Part shown: in pieces, positions 11,863 to 22,210 of the stretch | How the letters are laid out: each line of letters begins with the position of its first letter | Position numbering within the stretch: the stretch's first letter is position 1 | NCBI GenBank assembly: GCA_036346375.1 | Contig: CM070515.1 | Coordinates: 14,840,423-14,904,422, forward strand | From: Guadua angustifolia | Taxonomy: Eukaryota > Streptophyta > Magnoliopsida > Poales > Poaceae | Direction: 5' to 3' | Length of the DNA stretch: 64,000 nucleotides | Notes under the pieces: generated by a model | What the model was told of the DNA's origin: nothing | Database searches by the model: none | What the model saw: only the letters and a program-made list of their open reading frames with translations | Program-made: the position numbers and the translations under genes

Positions 11863-12830
11863 TCACTCAAAATTTCCTTGTTTACGCAGGGCTTTGAAGA
11901 ACGGCAGCCCATGCTCACCGAGTCTTGAGATGAACCGGCTAAGGGCGGCCATGTGGTCGGTTAGGCACTGCACCTGCCTTACCGAACTCGGGGGGGCTAT
12001 CCTCTCGATCGCCTCGATCTTCTCCGGGTTCGGACCGACCCCTGAGCCCCCGATCATATAGCCGAGCACTTTTCCTGAAGCAGCACCAAATACATTTCTC
12101 GAGTTAAGCAACTCGTGCTTGTTCAGATTGGCGAAGGTCTCCTCAAGGTCTTGAACGTGATTGTCTTCGGAGGAGCTCTTGACAATGATGTCGTCTACGT
12201 AGACCTCGAGGTTGCGGCCGATCTGAGGGTCGAACGTCTTAGTCATCAAGCGCTGGAATGTCGCGCCCGCGTTGCGGAGACCAAATGACATAGTTGTGTA
12301 ACAGTACGTGCCGAATGGTGTGATGAATGATGTTTTGCTTTCGTCGCCGACCACCAGCTTGATTTGATGATACCCGAAGTAGGCATCCAGGAAGCTCAAC
12401 ATCTTGGCGTTCGCAGTGGAGTCGACGATCTAGTTGATGTGTGGAAGGGGAAAGTTGTCTTTCGAGCACGTTGAATTTAATCCCGTGTGGTCGACGCACA
12501 TCCACTACTTCCCGCCTTTCTTCTGCACAATGATCGGGTTGCCAACCATTCGGAGTAATCGATCTCACGAATGAAGCCGGCCTTCAGTAGCTTGTCGAGG
12601 TTTTCCCTGATTATGGCAACCTTCTCAGGAGAGAAGCGACGCAGCTTCTGGCGCATGGGCCGATAACCGGGCCACACCTGCAATCTGTGCTTGACCACCT
12701 CCCTCGGGACACTTGGCATGTTTGCCGGTTCCCAAGCGAATATGCTCTTGTTGGCGCGGAGGAAGGTGACGAGCTCGAGTTCCTATTTGGAACTCAACTC
12801 GGCCGAGACGTGAATACACCTGGTCGAGTC
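11863..12830 (-). pseudogene. Reverse transcriptase of gypsy pol
   Basis: RT copies element RNA into cDNA. The N-terminal finger region is at 12719-12477 (YRPMRQKLRRFSPEK, then EWLA) and the palm at 12402-11863. The palm shows SFLDAYFGYHQI, MSFGLRNAGATFQRLM and the catalytic YVDD at 12201-12190. The two parts are in different frames around 12480-12400, so at least one indel has occurred. About 11860-11370, between RT and RNase H, is a broken connection region. Confidence 0.92.
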
Positions 12831-12950
12831 GCCTTCTTCAAGTGGTACAGCCTTCGTCGCCTCACTAGGCTGGATGACCGCCTTCTGGCGGGCAACCTTC
12901 GTGGTCGCCTCGGGACCTCGCTGAGGCAGCATGCCAGCGAGAGCTAAGGC

Positions 12951-13811
12951 CTAGGTGTCGCACCCATGCGCTGCCTTGAGATCGCCCCACACCGTTATGA
13001 TGCCATTGGGCCCTGGGAGCTTCATGCAGCGGTGGTCGTAGTGGTTTGCCGCCATGAACCTGATTAAAGCCGGGCGCCCGAGGATGGCATTGTAGGGAAG
13101 ATCTCCTTTGACCACCTCGAAGGTGATCAGCTCGGTGTGGAAATTGTCCGAGGCACCGAAGGTGATGGGTAGGACCACCTGCCCAAGAGGGGTGGTCGAA
13201 CTTCCAGGAACGATCCCGAAGAACAGAACCGCGATGTTTTTGACCTTCGACCGGGGAATCTGCATCCGGTCAAGCGCGCTGGCCAAGAGTAAGTTGAGGG
13301 AACTACCCCCATCGATCATGACGCGCTCGACCATGGTGTTGCTGATGATTGGGGTCACAACCAAGGCAGTTTTCAAGTCTTTGGATATACCTTGGGGAGT
13401 GTCCTCCCATGTGAAGGTTATCGTGGCCCCAGTCCACTTGCAAGGCTGGTCAATGGGCTTCCCGGTGGTAGCCTGATAAACAATACGCGCAGCATCCTTA
13501 ATCTCACGCCGGGATTGGTACGCCGATGAGCCGTCGAAGATGACGTCGATCCGGCGATCACCCTGCTGAAATTCCAGGTCGAGGTCGGCCTGGTCTGCTC
13601 TGGTGTTGACCATGTCGGGTTGCTCCCCCTCCTTCGGGAGTGTGGACATCTCTCCACGCCCATCATAGAAGGCATCCAATTTGCTCTGCCAAGCCCTGCA
13701 GCTTCGCAGGTCGTGGCTCGGGGTCCTGTGGAACAGGCAAAACTTATCTTCATCGTACCGAGGACGCCCCTCAAGGTCTTGTGGCTGGCCATCGGCCTGC
13801 CGAGACCCCAT
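12951..13811 (-). pseudogene. gag C-terminus and aspartic protease
   Basis: This open stretch of 286 codons joins the end of gag to the protease. It begins with a zinc-knuckle-like segment (FCLFHRTPSHDLRSC), then a linker with DVIFDGSSAY. The retropepsin domain follows, with VMIDGGSSLNLL in the active-site position and ILGRPAL near its end. The usual DT/SG triad appears as DGGS, which is common in plant gypsy proteases. Protease matures the Gag-Pol polyprotein. The upstream part overlaps a tandem duplication (13564-14095). Confidence 0.85.
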
Positions 13812-14095
13812 ACCGGCGATCCCCCTGCCTGCTGAAATTTCAGGTCGAGGTCGGCCTGGTCTGCTCCGGTGTTGACCGTGTCGGGTTGCTCCCCCTCCTT
13901 CGGGAGCGTAGGCATCTCTCCACGCCCATCATAGAAGGCAACCAGTTTGCTCTACCAAGCCCTGCAGCTTCGCAGGTCGTGGCCCGGGGTCCTATAGAAT
14001 AGGCAAAACTTCTCTTCATCGTACCGAGGACGCCCCTCAGGGTCTTGTGGCCAGCCATCGGCCTGCCGAGACCCATACCGGTGATCCCCCTGTCG
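13564..14095. repeat. 266-bp tandem duplication inside gag
   Basis: Copy 1 (13564-13829) and copy 2 (13830-14095) both start TGCTGAAATT and run in parallel through the zinc-knuckle coding region (minus-strand FCLFHRTPSHDLRSC and FCLFYRTPGHDLRSC). 266 is not a multiple of three, so the duplication shifts the reading frame unless an indel compensates. Confidence 0.88.
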
Positions 14096-15162
14096 AGGTC
14101 GGCGCGACGCCTGTTGAGGTCGTGGCCGATTTCGCTGAGGTCGGAGCCCTTCTTGGCCCAGTTCTCGTACCTTCATGACTTCGCGATGACCGTTTGCCGA
14201 AACAACCATCCGCGGCCGGCCATCACCATGCTTGAAGTCCCTCTTCCACTTCTTGGCGATCGAGCCCGGGTCGGCGCTCTTGGTGTTAGAAGGACCAGCC
14301 TCGCCTGAGTTGATACCGAGCTTACCTTGGTCGTAGTCACGCTTCCAGCGAACCACGTCGTCTGCTTCTGCATAATGCTCGCCATGCGAAACGGCTTGTT
14401 GACGGTGAGCCTTATCGTAATCTCCGAGTCCTCGGTGAGGCGTTATCATGACGCCAAACTTGAAGGCCTTGATCCGCGGCCTCGTCGAGCGGCTTGAATC
14501 GGAGTTCCTCGTCTGAATGAACCGCCGCCTGAAATCGCGGAGGGCTCGCTCTTCCCTGGATAACGTGGTCCAGGTCCTTCTCCCTACCAGGCCACTCATA
14601 ACAACTCTGAAAGTTAGAGCGGAGGGCATTCTGAATTTGGCGCCACGATCGGAAGGAACCGGGCTTCTGGTTGAAGAGCTAGGTGCAGGCGGTGCCATCC
14701 AAAACGGTTGGGAGATAATTGGCCATTATGGCCTCGTCTCCTCCGGCCGCCAAAATGGCGGTGGAGTAAATTGACAGAAACTTGTCGGGATTCTTCGTCC
14801 CATCAAACCGCTCGATCAAGGCAGGCTTGAAATGGGTCGGCCAAATGACCGACGAAGGTCGTCGAATCGTAGAGCAACCATAAGCCCGTCTGGTGGCGCC
14901 TAGAAAGGTGGTCGCCGCTGCTGGAGTCGGAGTCACGATCGCCTCGGCGACCCGACCTACGACCGCGTCGGTCGTTGCGATGGGCTCGAGCATAGCCCGG
15001 GAGGTACCGCAGGCGCTCATGGACCCTGCGACGCCTCGGTGGAATGTCAGGGGAAAGACCCGATATGCTACTGCTAGAATGAGAGTCGCTGTAGCCCGGC
15101 TGTTGCCGTACGCCATCCAGGGTTGCACTCAGGGAGCGAAGGCGTGGCGGAGTACGGGACAA
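13830..15162 (-). pseudogene. gag (capsid/nucleocapsid) remnant
   Basis: Gag forms the cytoplasmic particle that packages element RNA. The capsid-like region spans two open stretches, 15128-14679 (ending NPDKFLSIYSTAILAAGGDE) and 14698-13952 (RREERALRDF-like region, then an Arg/Gln-rich tail and a zinc-knuckle-like FCLFYRTPGHDLRSC). The two overlap in different frames near 14690, showing a frameshift. The Cys/His knuckle is atypical (C..H..C) compared with the canonical CCHC. Confidence 0.8.
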
Positions 15163-15721
15163 ATCCCGGGATTATCGGCACGTAGGAGACCAGCGGGGGC
15201 GCCGGTGCCTGCGCGAGGAGCTGCCGTCACTCTTCAGGGAACGGGACCCGGAGTGGCGACTTTGGTGCTGCGAAGGTACGGCTTCAACAGTGGCTTTGTC
15301 GAGCTCGTCTACGAGAGCTCGGCCGAAAAGACCCGACCTCGTTCGAGCGGGGTCGGTCATAACCCGGGCGATTGCACAGAGGCGCTCGCCCGACCGAGAG
15401 AGCTTGGAACGTCCCAACGAAGTTCCAATCTTCTCACACTCCTCTCACCAGAGGGCGGTTATGGCCTGGTTGATGGTGACTTGGGCCATCCGACGAGCAT
15501 CTTCAGGGGTCTTCAAATTGCACTCCCCCGCCTCCACGCTTGTGCCATGGCTAGCAGCCATGAGAACAAACTGATCACGTAGTGGCGAAGAGGGTGAAAA
15601 CAGGGATGTGGAGTTTCCATGCTCGGGGACCGCATTCGAACCCAAGCTTGCGGTATGTCCTGCGGCGCCGGACGCTATGCCTCCAAGGTTTTGAAATTCT
15701 TTCAAATGAGCGAAGCTTTTG

Positions 15722-15740
15722 GGCCCCACAGTGGGCGCCA
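15722..15740 (-). other. Primer-binding-site-like sequence
   Basis: Read on the minus strand, two bases beyond the 5' LTR comes TGGCGCCCACTGTGGGGCC. A TGG start with GCGCC is typical of plant gypsy primer-binding sites, but I have not matched it to a specific tRNA. Its position confirms that the right LTR is the 5' LTR. Confidence 0.7.
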
Positions 15741-15742
15741 GC

Positions 15743-16414
15743 TGTCGACGATCGGGATCGCCAGACCGCAGAAGTAAAGAGGGGTAAGTCGTGTATGCGG
15801 GACCCAAAACGAGCTTCACTCACCGAAGGAATACGTTTACTACTTCGTTGGTCAGGAGGAGAGGAAAAAGGGTAGGACACAGAGAATTATACTGGTTCGA
15901 GCCCCTGTTAAGGTAAAAGCTCTACTCCAATCTTGCCCTAAGGCGAGGAATTTCACTATGCTTGAGTACAATTGTTCGCTCTCTAGCTTGAGCTCTAGTG
16001 AATTTTATGTTGGTGGTGTCTATTGCCTTGTTGCCAGAATTGCCTATCCCTAGCGTATTCATCTCAAGGGTTTTATCCCCTCGTGCTACTGTAAGCTTGG
16101 TGGGAGATTCCCGAGTAGTGGCCCGATCGTCTTGAAGGTGGGTTGTAAAAATCCGTGTCGACGCCCACGTCTGCCTTAACTCCAGAATTCAAGGTCTTGG
16201 TAACTGCCGAGTAAATGCACGTCCTACTTCCCCGAGCGAGAGCTGAATCTGCGCCCCTCAAGCTCAAGGTCGCGCGAGAGTTGAATCCTTACCCCCAAGC
16301 TCGAGGTCATACGGGAGTCGCCTGACCAGTCATGATCGAGACTTTTATGCTTAACCCGAGTGGGGGCCCCATTGACCATGTGTTGACCTACTAGAGATTT
16401 CTCTGTCCCCCACA
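15743..16414 (-). repeat. 5' LTR of the gypsy element (672 bp)
   Basis: It is nearly identical to 5112-5809 over most of its length, with indels mainly in its last third and scattered substitutions. It ends CCCCCACA, followed at once by the target duplication GTACA. Confidence 0.92.
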
Positions 16415-16588
16415 GTACACATTAGGTTTGTCATATATAGAAGAGTGTGAAAAGAAAAGAGAGTCGGCTCTTAAGGAAGAGCTAGTATGGCACGAGAAAC
16501 AAAATAGATTAGTTATATATAAGAGAAAAGAGATAGTTATTGCATAACATCTAGAGATAACCTTTAGAAATGGTTATTGTACAAACTA

Positions 16589-18554
16589 TTGGAAATAGGC
16601 ATAATATTTTTATTCTATATTTTATATTGAGGTAAATATAACAAAAGACTAGATATGCATAAAACAACAGGTAACACATTATACTTCAGAATATGTTAAG
16701 TATTGTATATTAACGGAGTCGATGGATCACACGAACAACTTACAATTGGGCTTGCTGAAGAATAAGAAGCAGTGCAGCGCAGATGTGTTCGTGGAAGTAG
16801 TCGAGGAAGAAGCAAAGCGGTCGTGCTGATGCGCTACCCAGAAACTTTATTGTCGCCCCGTGCAAGTGAAATCTGCGATGGAGGAAGAATGGAGGAGGAA
16901 TTCAATATCTCTATCATAAACATCTCCAAGTGTTTATATACACACGCATCAGTAACTAACAACATTATGTCAACTGAATGCGGCAACTACTAGTAATTGA
17001 CTGTATAATATCAATTAACTCACTAGAAACTGACGATATTTATGTCACTTACACCGAATTAAAACAAAATGTTTAAATCGCATTTAAACAGAATGAATAG
17101 AGAGATAATCGCAAGATTCAACAAAACAAAAGGTGAATTCAAAGTGCTAGGAGACACAGTACGACGCCGACATAAGTCACAAGTCACGCGAAAATACATG
17201 AATGCGTGCGCGTGCATGTGTTTAGTCACTGTCCACTCTATGTCATTCTCATGCCAAATATCATTATTCAAGAGGTGGTAAGAACTCCACCTTTTAACTT
17301 AACTTTCCTCCACTTGACTTAGTAATACAGTACTAAACTATGTATACTTTGGAATTAGAAATAAGCTATCCGTGGGCTAATTTTTAACACAAACTGACTT
17401 ATTACTTTGATGATATAAATAAGAGTCAGAGTAAATAGTAGATTTTGTTGTTGTATTCACTCTTATTCGGTGTTTCACGGCGGTGATTAACTCGCAGTGA
17501 AATTGAAGGCCCCGACGAAAGCGTCGAAAGGGCACAAGGAGCCGCAAGCAGGTGCTGTCTGCTGCAGGGCTGCTGTTGCCGACAGCCGCACGCAGATGCC
17601 TGCAGAGCACGCTCGTACCTGTGCTGCTGTCTTTCTTTCTTTTCTTTTAGTTTATCCTCTTTTGAAATTTTTCTTAAGTTCTTCGAGAGGGTCTATTAAT
17701 AATCTATTTTTTATAAATTTATTTAAAAAACGAATGTACTTAAAAAATTGTCACACGGCGAAGTTTTTCTAATAATACACTTTTTAAATAATTTTACAAA
17801 GCGTTGCTAGTATCTCGTCCACGCTGTTTTTCTTTTGAAACAAGTACTCCCACCCTTAAATCGATTGGTACAGAAGACGTGAGTACAAACTTACAGTACT
17901 GTTCTAGTGTACAAAAATTAACACGGTGTTTATACGTAGTACGTGCGTACGTACCTGGCATGTGCCTGTCCGTAGTCTTCGCTAGTCTGTAGTTGTGACT
18001 TCCATGCAATAATGCGGTGCCAGAATAGCTAGTAGAGATCTCTAGTTAGCTTGCTACATGACTATACGTAAGTACTTCCCCATTCTTTTTTATTTGATGT
18101 CCTATAATTTATACCGTTAAACAAACATTCTAAATTTTGTTCATCAGTATGTTTAAAACTACCTAGATTAGGTATACGAAAAATGTATCGTTAAATTTAT
18201 GTTAAAAATATAGGCAGGGCCACAAAACCTATTGCGACTAGAAGGATACTCCGTACATTGTAGAATCCATATAAATTAGTTTGTAAGTTGTAACGTTTGA
18301 ACAAATCAAGGTGAAATACGATAAGAGTTTAAAAGAATTGGAAGACAATGCAAATGAGGAAATACCTACGACACGTAATTTTCATCCAAAGTTTGTGAAC
18401 AATAAGGATGATGTGGCCACAAGAGAGGAGAGAAATAGAATTAAGCATACAAAACTCTATATTGTTAGGAGTATGGCGCACACCCCGCTGCCCCACCACG
18501 TGCCCCTTTTTTTACGGTGCAACTTGGATTCGTTCTCCTCTCTATTTCACATTT
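16589..18554. other. Intergenic DNA, no gene recognised
   Basis: Mostly AT-rich. About 17490-17630 is a more GC-rich patch without a family match. Around 18073-18115 there is a Stowaway-like string (CTTCCCCATTCTTTTTTATTT) without a convincing partner terminus. No coding region supported. Confidence 0.4.
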
Positions 18555-19135
18555 GCCAGTTAGCTCAATTGGCTTAGGACCGTCGCATGCGAGCGGGAGG
18601 TCTTGGCTTCGAATCTTAGGAGATGCTCATTCTTCTTTTTTGGGGTGTGGGAAACAATAGAGAGGGTGATAAACTTGGCATATTTGGTTGGGTTATTCAA
18701 TCATGCCGTAAATTTTTAAAACTTTTTAAGAATGATCCTCAAAGCATGCTTACCCTACCATGAAAAAGTTGGACCATTATCAAACTTGCATGATTTTTAA
18801 AAATTCTAGCGATGTTGTTGATACATTTAAAGCAACTTCGCTGATTTATTGGAGCTACTAAATTTTCAAATTCTTCAAATTTTTTAGAAGTGTCCTGAGA
18901 GCATGTTTATGCTACCGTAAAAAAATTCAAATAGTGATCAAACTTTTGCGATTTCTAAAAAATCTAATAGTGCTACTGCCGCGCTTAAAGCAAGTTCGTT
19001 GATTTAATTGAGCTATTAAATTTGTAAATCCTTTTAAATTTGTTAGAAGAGTCGTGCGAGCACCGCCTTAGAAATCTAAAAAAAGAATCATGATCAAGTT
19101 TTCTTGATTTTTATAAATTATGAATTGGTTCTTTT
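18555..19135 (+). repeat. SINE-like repeat: tRNA-like head plus tandem ~160-bp body
   Basis: The head contains RNA polymerase III box A (TAGCTCAATTGG, 18561-18572) and box B (GGCTTCGAATC, 18605-18615) spaced as in a tRNA. The acceptor stem does not close, so this is not a working tRNA gene. The AT-rich body carries about three diverged copies of one unit, starting near 18700, 18850 and 19012, marked by GAGCTACTAAAT, a following AGCATG...GCTACC and AAAGCAA.TTCG.TGATTTA. A single-unit copy with the same head type lies at about 63690-63968 on the other strand. Confidence 0.6.
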
Positions 19136-19200
19136 TTTAGGTGTTCCTGAAAAAAATCTTTCTCTATTAGAATATCTGCTTATGTCAGCGATTCGTTCCA

Positions 19201-19233
19201 CCCGTAGCAATGCGTGGGCCCATTGTGATCTAG
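19201..19233 (+). mobile_element. Candidate Helitron 3' terminus
   Basis: CCCGTAGCAATGCGTGGG (an imperfect hairpin resembling the CCCGTTGCAACGCACGGG type found at grass Helitron ends) is followed 11 bases later by CTAG and then T. That matches the Helitron rule of a hairpin about 11 nt before CTRR and insertion before T. I cannot place the matching 5' TC end, so the extent is unknown. Confidence 0.4.
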
Positions 19234-19778
19234 TTGTTGTAGTTAATTAGTGAGATTACTTGTTTAACATATTAGGAAGGCACCCCATGTATTGCTGCGA
19301 GAATTCAAGAATAACAATGACAATGTATGTATATGACTACCACATGGAAGCAATATTTGAAATGCTAATTTCTGAATGTGTCGTGACATTGATAGCGTTA
19401 TTTACATATACAAAAATGAATCTATTGGTACACATGCATGAACCTAAGCATGATAGGAACTGTCTGGGACAGGATCTCCATTTTACCATCTGAATCTGTG
19501 ACCCAAATCGATTTTCTAGAAAGCTGTGCATCACAAGCAAAAAAAAATGTCCTCGCGATTGAGAGTAGTTTAGAAAAAAAAAAACCTAAATGGGCAGTAT
19601 TCACGCAAAAATACATTAAAAACTACATACATTTTTTATATAGACTGAGAACATGGGTTACTGTTATTTATATACAAGTGTCAAAATGTCAATGCTTACT
19701 TTCTTTCTTTCTTTTTCTGAGAAAGTTGCTCGATTTACATAGAGGAAGTTCTTATATCATAGTGCCTTAGTTAATATA

Positions 19779-20031
19779 CTACTCCCTCCGGTCATAAATA
19801 GTTATTGTTTTGAACATTGACATGGTCTCTAAAACATATGTTTGACTACTAATTTCTATTATAATACATTTATAAAACCAACGAAATTATAATATTATGA
19901 AAATGCTTTTTGAGATAATCTACACAAATGATTTTTATGTATCTAATTTGAATATTTAAAAAGATATGAAAGGTCAAAATTTTGAAAGTTTGACCGAACC
20001 TATATCCAAAACAACAACTATTTGTGACCAA
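19779..20031. mobile_element. Stowaway-type MITE, right end eroded
   Basis: The left end reads TACTACTCCCTCCGGTCATAAATA, the grass Stowaway/Mariner terminus, next to TA. The right side reaches ACTATTTGTGACC, the inner part of the inverted terminus, and then stops where a TATG/CATA microsatellite begins. The outer right terminus has been lost. The length of about 250 bp is usual. Confidence 0.75.
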
Positions 20032-20035
20032 ATAA

Positions 20036-20134
20036 GATATGTATATATGTATGTATGTATACATATACACACACATACATATATGTGTACATACATATAC
20101 ATATACATACATACATACATACATATATATATAT
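20036..20134. repeat. Complex TA/CA/CATA microsatellite
   Basis: A run of mixed (TATG)n, (CA)n, (CATA)n and (TA)n repeats. Open frames of Tyr/Ile/Cys/Val-rich peptides across it are artefacts. Confidence 0.9.
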
Positions 20135-20505
20135 AGGAAAAATATATTTTACTCCCGGGTGTAGTTACTCCCATCTCTGAAATACTACCTAAACGAACTT
20201 GAAATACTATTTTATCACTTTGGGTATACTCATACAATAATTATAAGATACTCCAATGTGAGTCACATGAAAAAATTGCAAAGGAGTCCATGATTTTTAG
20301 CATATTTTGCAAATACCTTCATATTTGCACATAAAAAGGAGTATGTCCAAAAAATATACATATCACCTCTGAAAAAATGTACATACCACCTAGATGATCT
20401 TATATACTGTATATACTCTGCATACATACCCCGTGCACGAGATACCCCATACATTGTGTGATCGGCATAGGGAGTAATTACTCCGGGAGTAGAAAAGAGG
20501 CTTCT
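20135..20505. mobile_element. (TA)n-flanked MITE, copy 1
   Basis: The left edge is AGGAAAAATATATTTTACTCCCGGGTG and the inverted right edge AGAAGCCTCTTTTCTACTCCCGGAG, both with TACTCCCGG and a further ACTCCC. Both edges abut (TA)n. This resembles elements such as the rice Micron family that sit in (TA)n tracts, but I do not claim identity. Confidence 0.7.
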
Positions 20506-20526
20506 ATATATATATATATATATATA

Positions 20527-20902
20527 GAAAAATGGTTTCATACTCCTGGGTGTACGTACTCCCACCTTCAATATACCGTTTAAATGATGTTGTTATACCT
20601 CTTTATCCTTTTGAGTATACTCTAATACTAACTATAAGATACTTCAAATTGGGTTCCACGAAAAATTTCATTAAAATCCACCCTTTATAGCATAATTTGT
20701 TTATATATTCCTTTTTACATATAGAAAAGGGTATGTAGCAAAAAAATAAAGGGTTTCGATGAAATTTTTAGTCATGTCGCATTGGAGTATCTTAAAATTA
20801 TTATTGGAGTGTACCAAAAGTGATAAAAGAGTATAAAGTATTCATCTAAGTGGTATATGAGAGGTGGGAGTATGTACTCCCGAGAGTACGGAAAAAGCTT
20901 CC
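20527..20902. mobile_element. (TA)n-flanked MITE, copy 2
   Basis: Same family as 20135-20505. The left edge is AGAAAAATGG with TACTCCTGGGTGTACGTACTCCC, and the inverted right edge AGGAAGCTTTTTCCGTACTCTCGGGAGTAC. It shares the middle (TA)n tract (20506-20526) with copy 1 and has its own (TA)n on the right (20903-20925). Confidence 0.7.
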
Positions 20903-20925
20903 TATATATATATATATATATATAT

Positions 20926-21271
20926 CCTTACCGTGAAAACACTGTAAAACCCATGTATAAAAGTTTTGAAAATTCTCAAAAAAATTACCATATCTAGGGA
21001 GGTGAGCTTCTACAATCCTGTAAAATTTGAACACAAACTCAATTGCATTTGAATGATATGAAAAAGACAAATTCAGTCTAAATAGTGATTTTTCATTGTT
21101 CAACACTATTTATTTTGCTAGTTGTCTTTTCATATCTTTTAAATGCAATTGAATTTAGTCTTCAAATTTTATTGAATTGTAGAAGCTCACCTCCCCTACG
21201 TATAGTAATTTTTTGAGATTTTTTCAAAACTTCTACGCATGGGTTTTACGGAGTTTTCATGATAAAAGAGT
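20926..21271. mobile_element. Foldback MITE (~345 bp near-complete hairpin)
   Basis: The left arm (about 20926-21095) and right arm (about 21105-21271) are inverted repeats over almost their full length. GTAAAACCCATG, AGTTTTGAAAA and AGGTGAGCTTCTACAAT can be read on the left and, inverted, on the right. The loop is about 10-30 bases. The element begins directly at a (TA)n tract. A transcript would form a long hairpin. Confidence 0.85.
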
Positions 21272-21290
21272 TTACACTAGATATGCCATA

Positions 21291-21326
<36 letters not shown>

Positions 21327-21327
21327 G
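21291..21327. repeat. (GT)n(GA)n compound microsatellite
   Basis: A (TG) run (21291-21308) passes directly into a (AG) run (21309-21327). Confidence 0.95.
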
Positions 21328-21399
21328 GGTTTGGATCGCCTTTCATGCTATCATCTAAACAACAAATATATGTATCTTGGCGTGGTCGCAAGGCTACGT

Positions 21400-22140
21400 T
21401 GTAGTATGAAATTTGGTTGCACGACGCTGCATCGCGAAATTAGTCCGATGACTATTTCTAAAAAAATGGGTCTGAGGATGTAAACGTGAATTCATTTTTT
21501 CTCTAGGGTTTTCTAAAAAATACGTTAGTTAGGAGTTATCGGTAAATTTGTGACATTACCGGTCATCTTTGTATGGTGCGGAACCGCTAGGAATTGTCGT
21601 CGAATCTGCGAAAACGTGAGTTCATTTTTTTTTGCGTAATTTCAGGTTTCTCAGGTTTTTTTTCTAAAAAAGATGCTAGGAGACATTGATGAATCTGCAG
21701 ATTGTTAGGAGCGTCGGCAAATCTGTGGAACCGCAGTTTCCTTTTTCTTGGGAAAAATCGATGCGAAAATGTGGTTTCTATTTTCTACGTAATTTCGGTT
21801 TTCTTGTGTTGTTTCTTAGAAAAATGGGTTGCTAGGAGCCGTCGTCGAATCTGTAGATTACTATGAGCCATCGGTAAATCTGTGGATTTTTCTAAAAAAA
21901 TTGCGGAGGGACCTAAATGTAATTTTATTTTTTCTCGAATCCATTATGTTAAAAACCAACGTGAGGACCTGAACGTAAACCATTGAGGGAGCTAAACGTA
22001 ATTTCATTTTTTGGGTCTATTTTATTAAAAAAACTGATAGAAGAATCTGAACGTAATTTCGAATTTTCCAGAGAATCTTTCCGCGTAAAAGCTGAGGTGG
22101 CACGGCCGGTTAACCGCAGATTCCACCTACTTTAATATAA
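21400..22140. repeat. Degenerate repeat region
   Basis: The phrase 'CTAGGAG..(G)TCG.CGAATCTGTGGA', with runs of T and CTAAAAAA, recurs at roughly 21590, 21674, 21700, 21833 and 21860. This suggests an old, diverged tandem or foldback repeat. No element termini could be fixed. Confidence 0.4.
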
Positions 22141-22210
22141 AGTATACATGCATACATACCTTCTACAGTTGGAGGGTAACATTAATTGTGAATGCGCCCT
22201 TAGTTTGTGC

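Larger units (their letters stand above)
5112..16414 (-). mobile_element. Full-length Ty3/gypsy LTR retrotransposon, Tat/RIRE2-like, degenerate
   Basis: Two long direct repeats begin TGTCGACGATCGG and end CCCGACA (left) or CCCCACA (right), and the pentamer GTACA flanks the whole (5107-5111 and 16415-16419). Coding order on the minus strand is gag, protease, RT, RNase H, integrase, which defines Ty3/gypsy. Every domain is broken by frameshifts or stops. Between integrase and the 3' LTR (the left one) lies a ~3.9-kb region with a gene in the opposite direction, an arrangement known for Tat-lineage grass elements such as RIRE2. The LTRs differ by scattered substitutions and indels (698 versus 672 bp), so the insertion is not recent. 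Confidence 0.93.
5067..16588. mobile_element. Tourist/Harbinger-like MITE split by the gypsy element (tentative)
   Basis: The left flank of the gypsy element reads TTA then GGGCATATACAATAAGG, the start typical of Tourist/Harbinger MITEs in grasses. On the other side of the insertion, about 16540-16588, the inverted sequence reads GTTTGTACAATAACC and then GGTTATCTC, a plausible partner terminus. Without the gypsy insertion the element would be about 210 bp. The right terminus and its 3-bp duplication are not exact, so this is tentative. Confidence 0.4.

Noticed and set aside
18555..18625. A functional tRNA gene
   Set aside because: Box A and box B are present, but the acceptor stem does not pair and the anticodon arm is irregular.
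19870..20237. Tyr/Val/Cys-rich small proteins
   Set aside because: Translated TA/CA microsatellite.
22140..22148. Helitron 5' end in minus orientation (TATACTTTATATTAAAGTAGG)
   Set aside because: It resembles some grass Helitron starts, but no matching 3' hairpin and CTRR end was found to the left.
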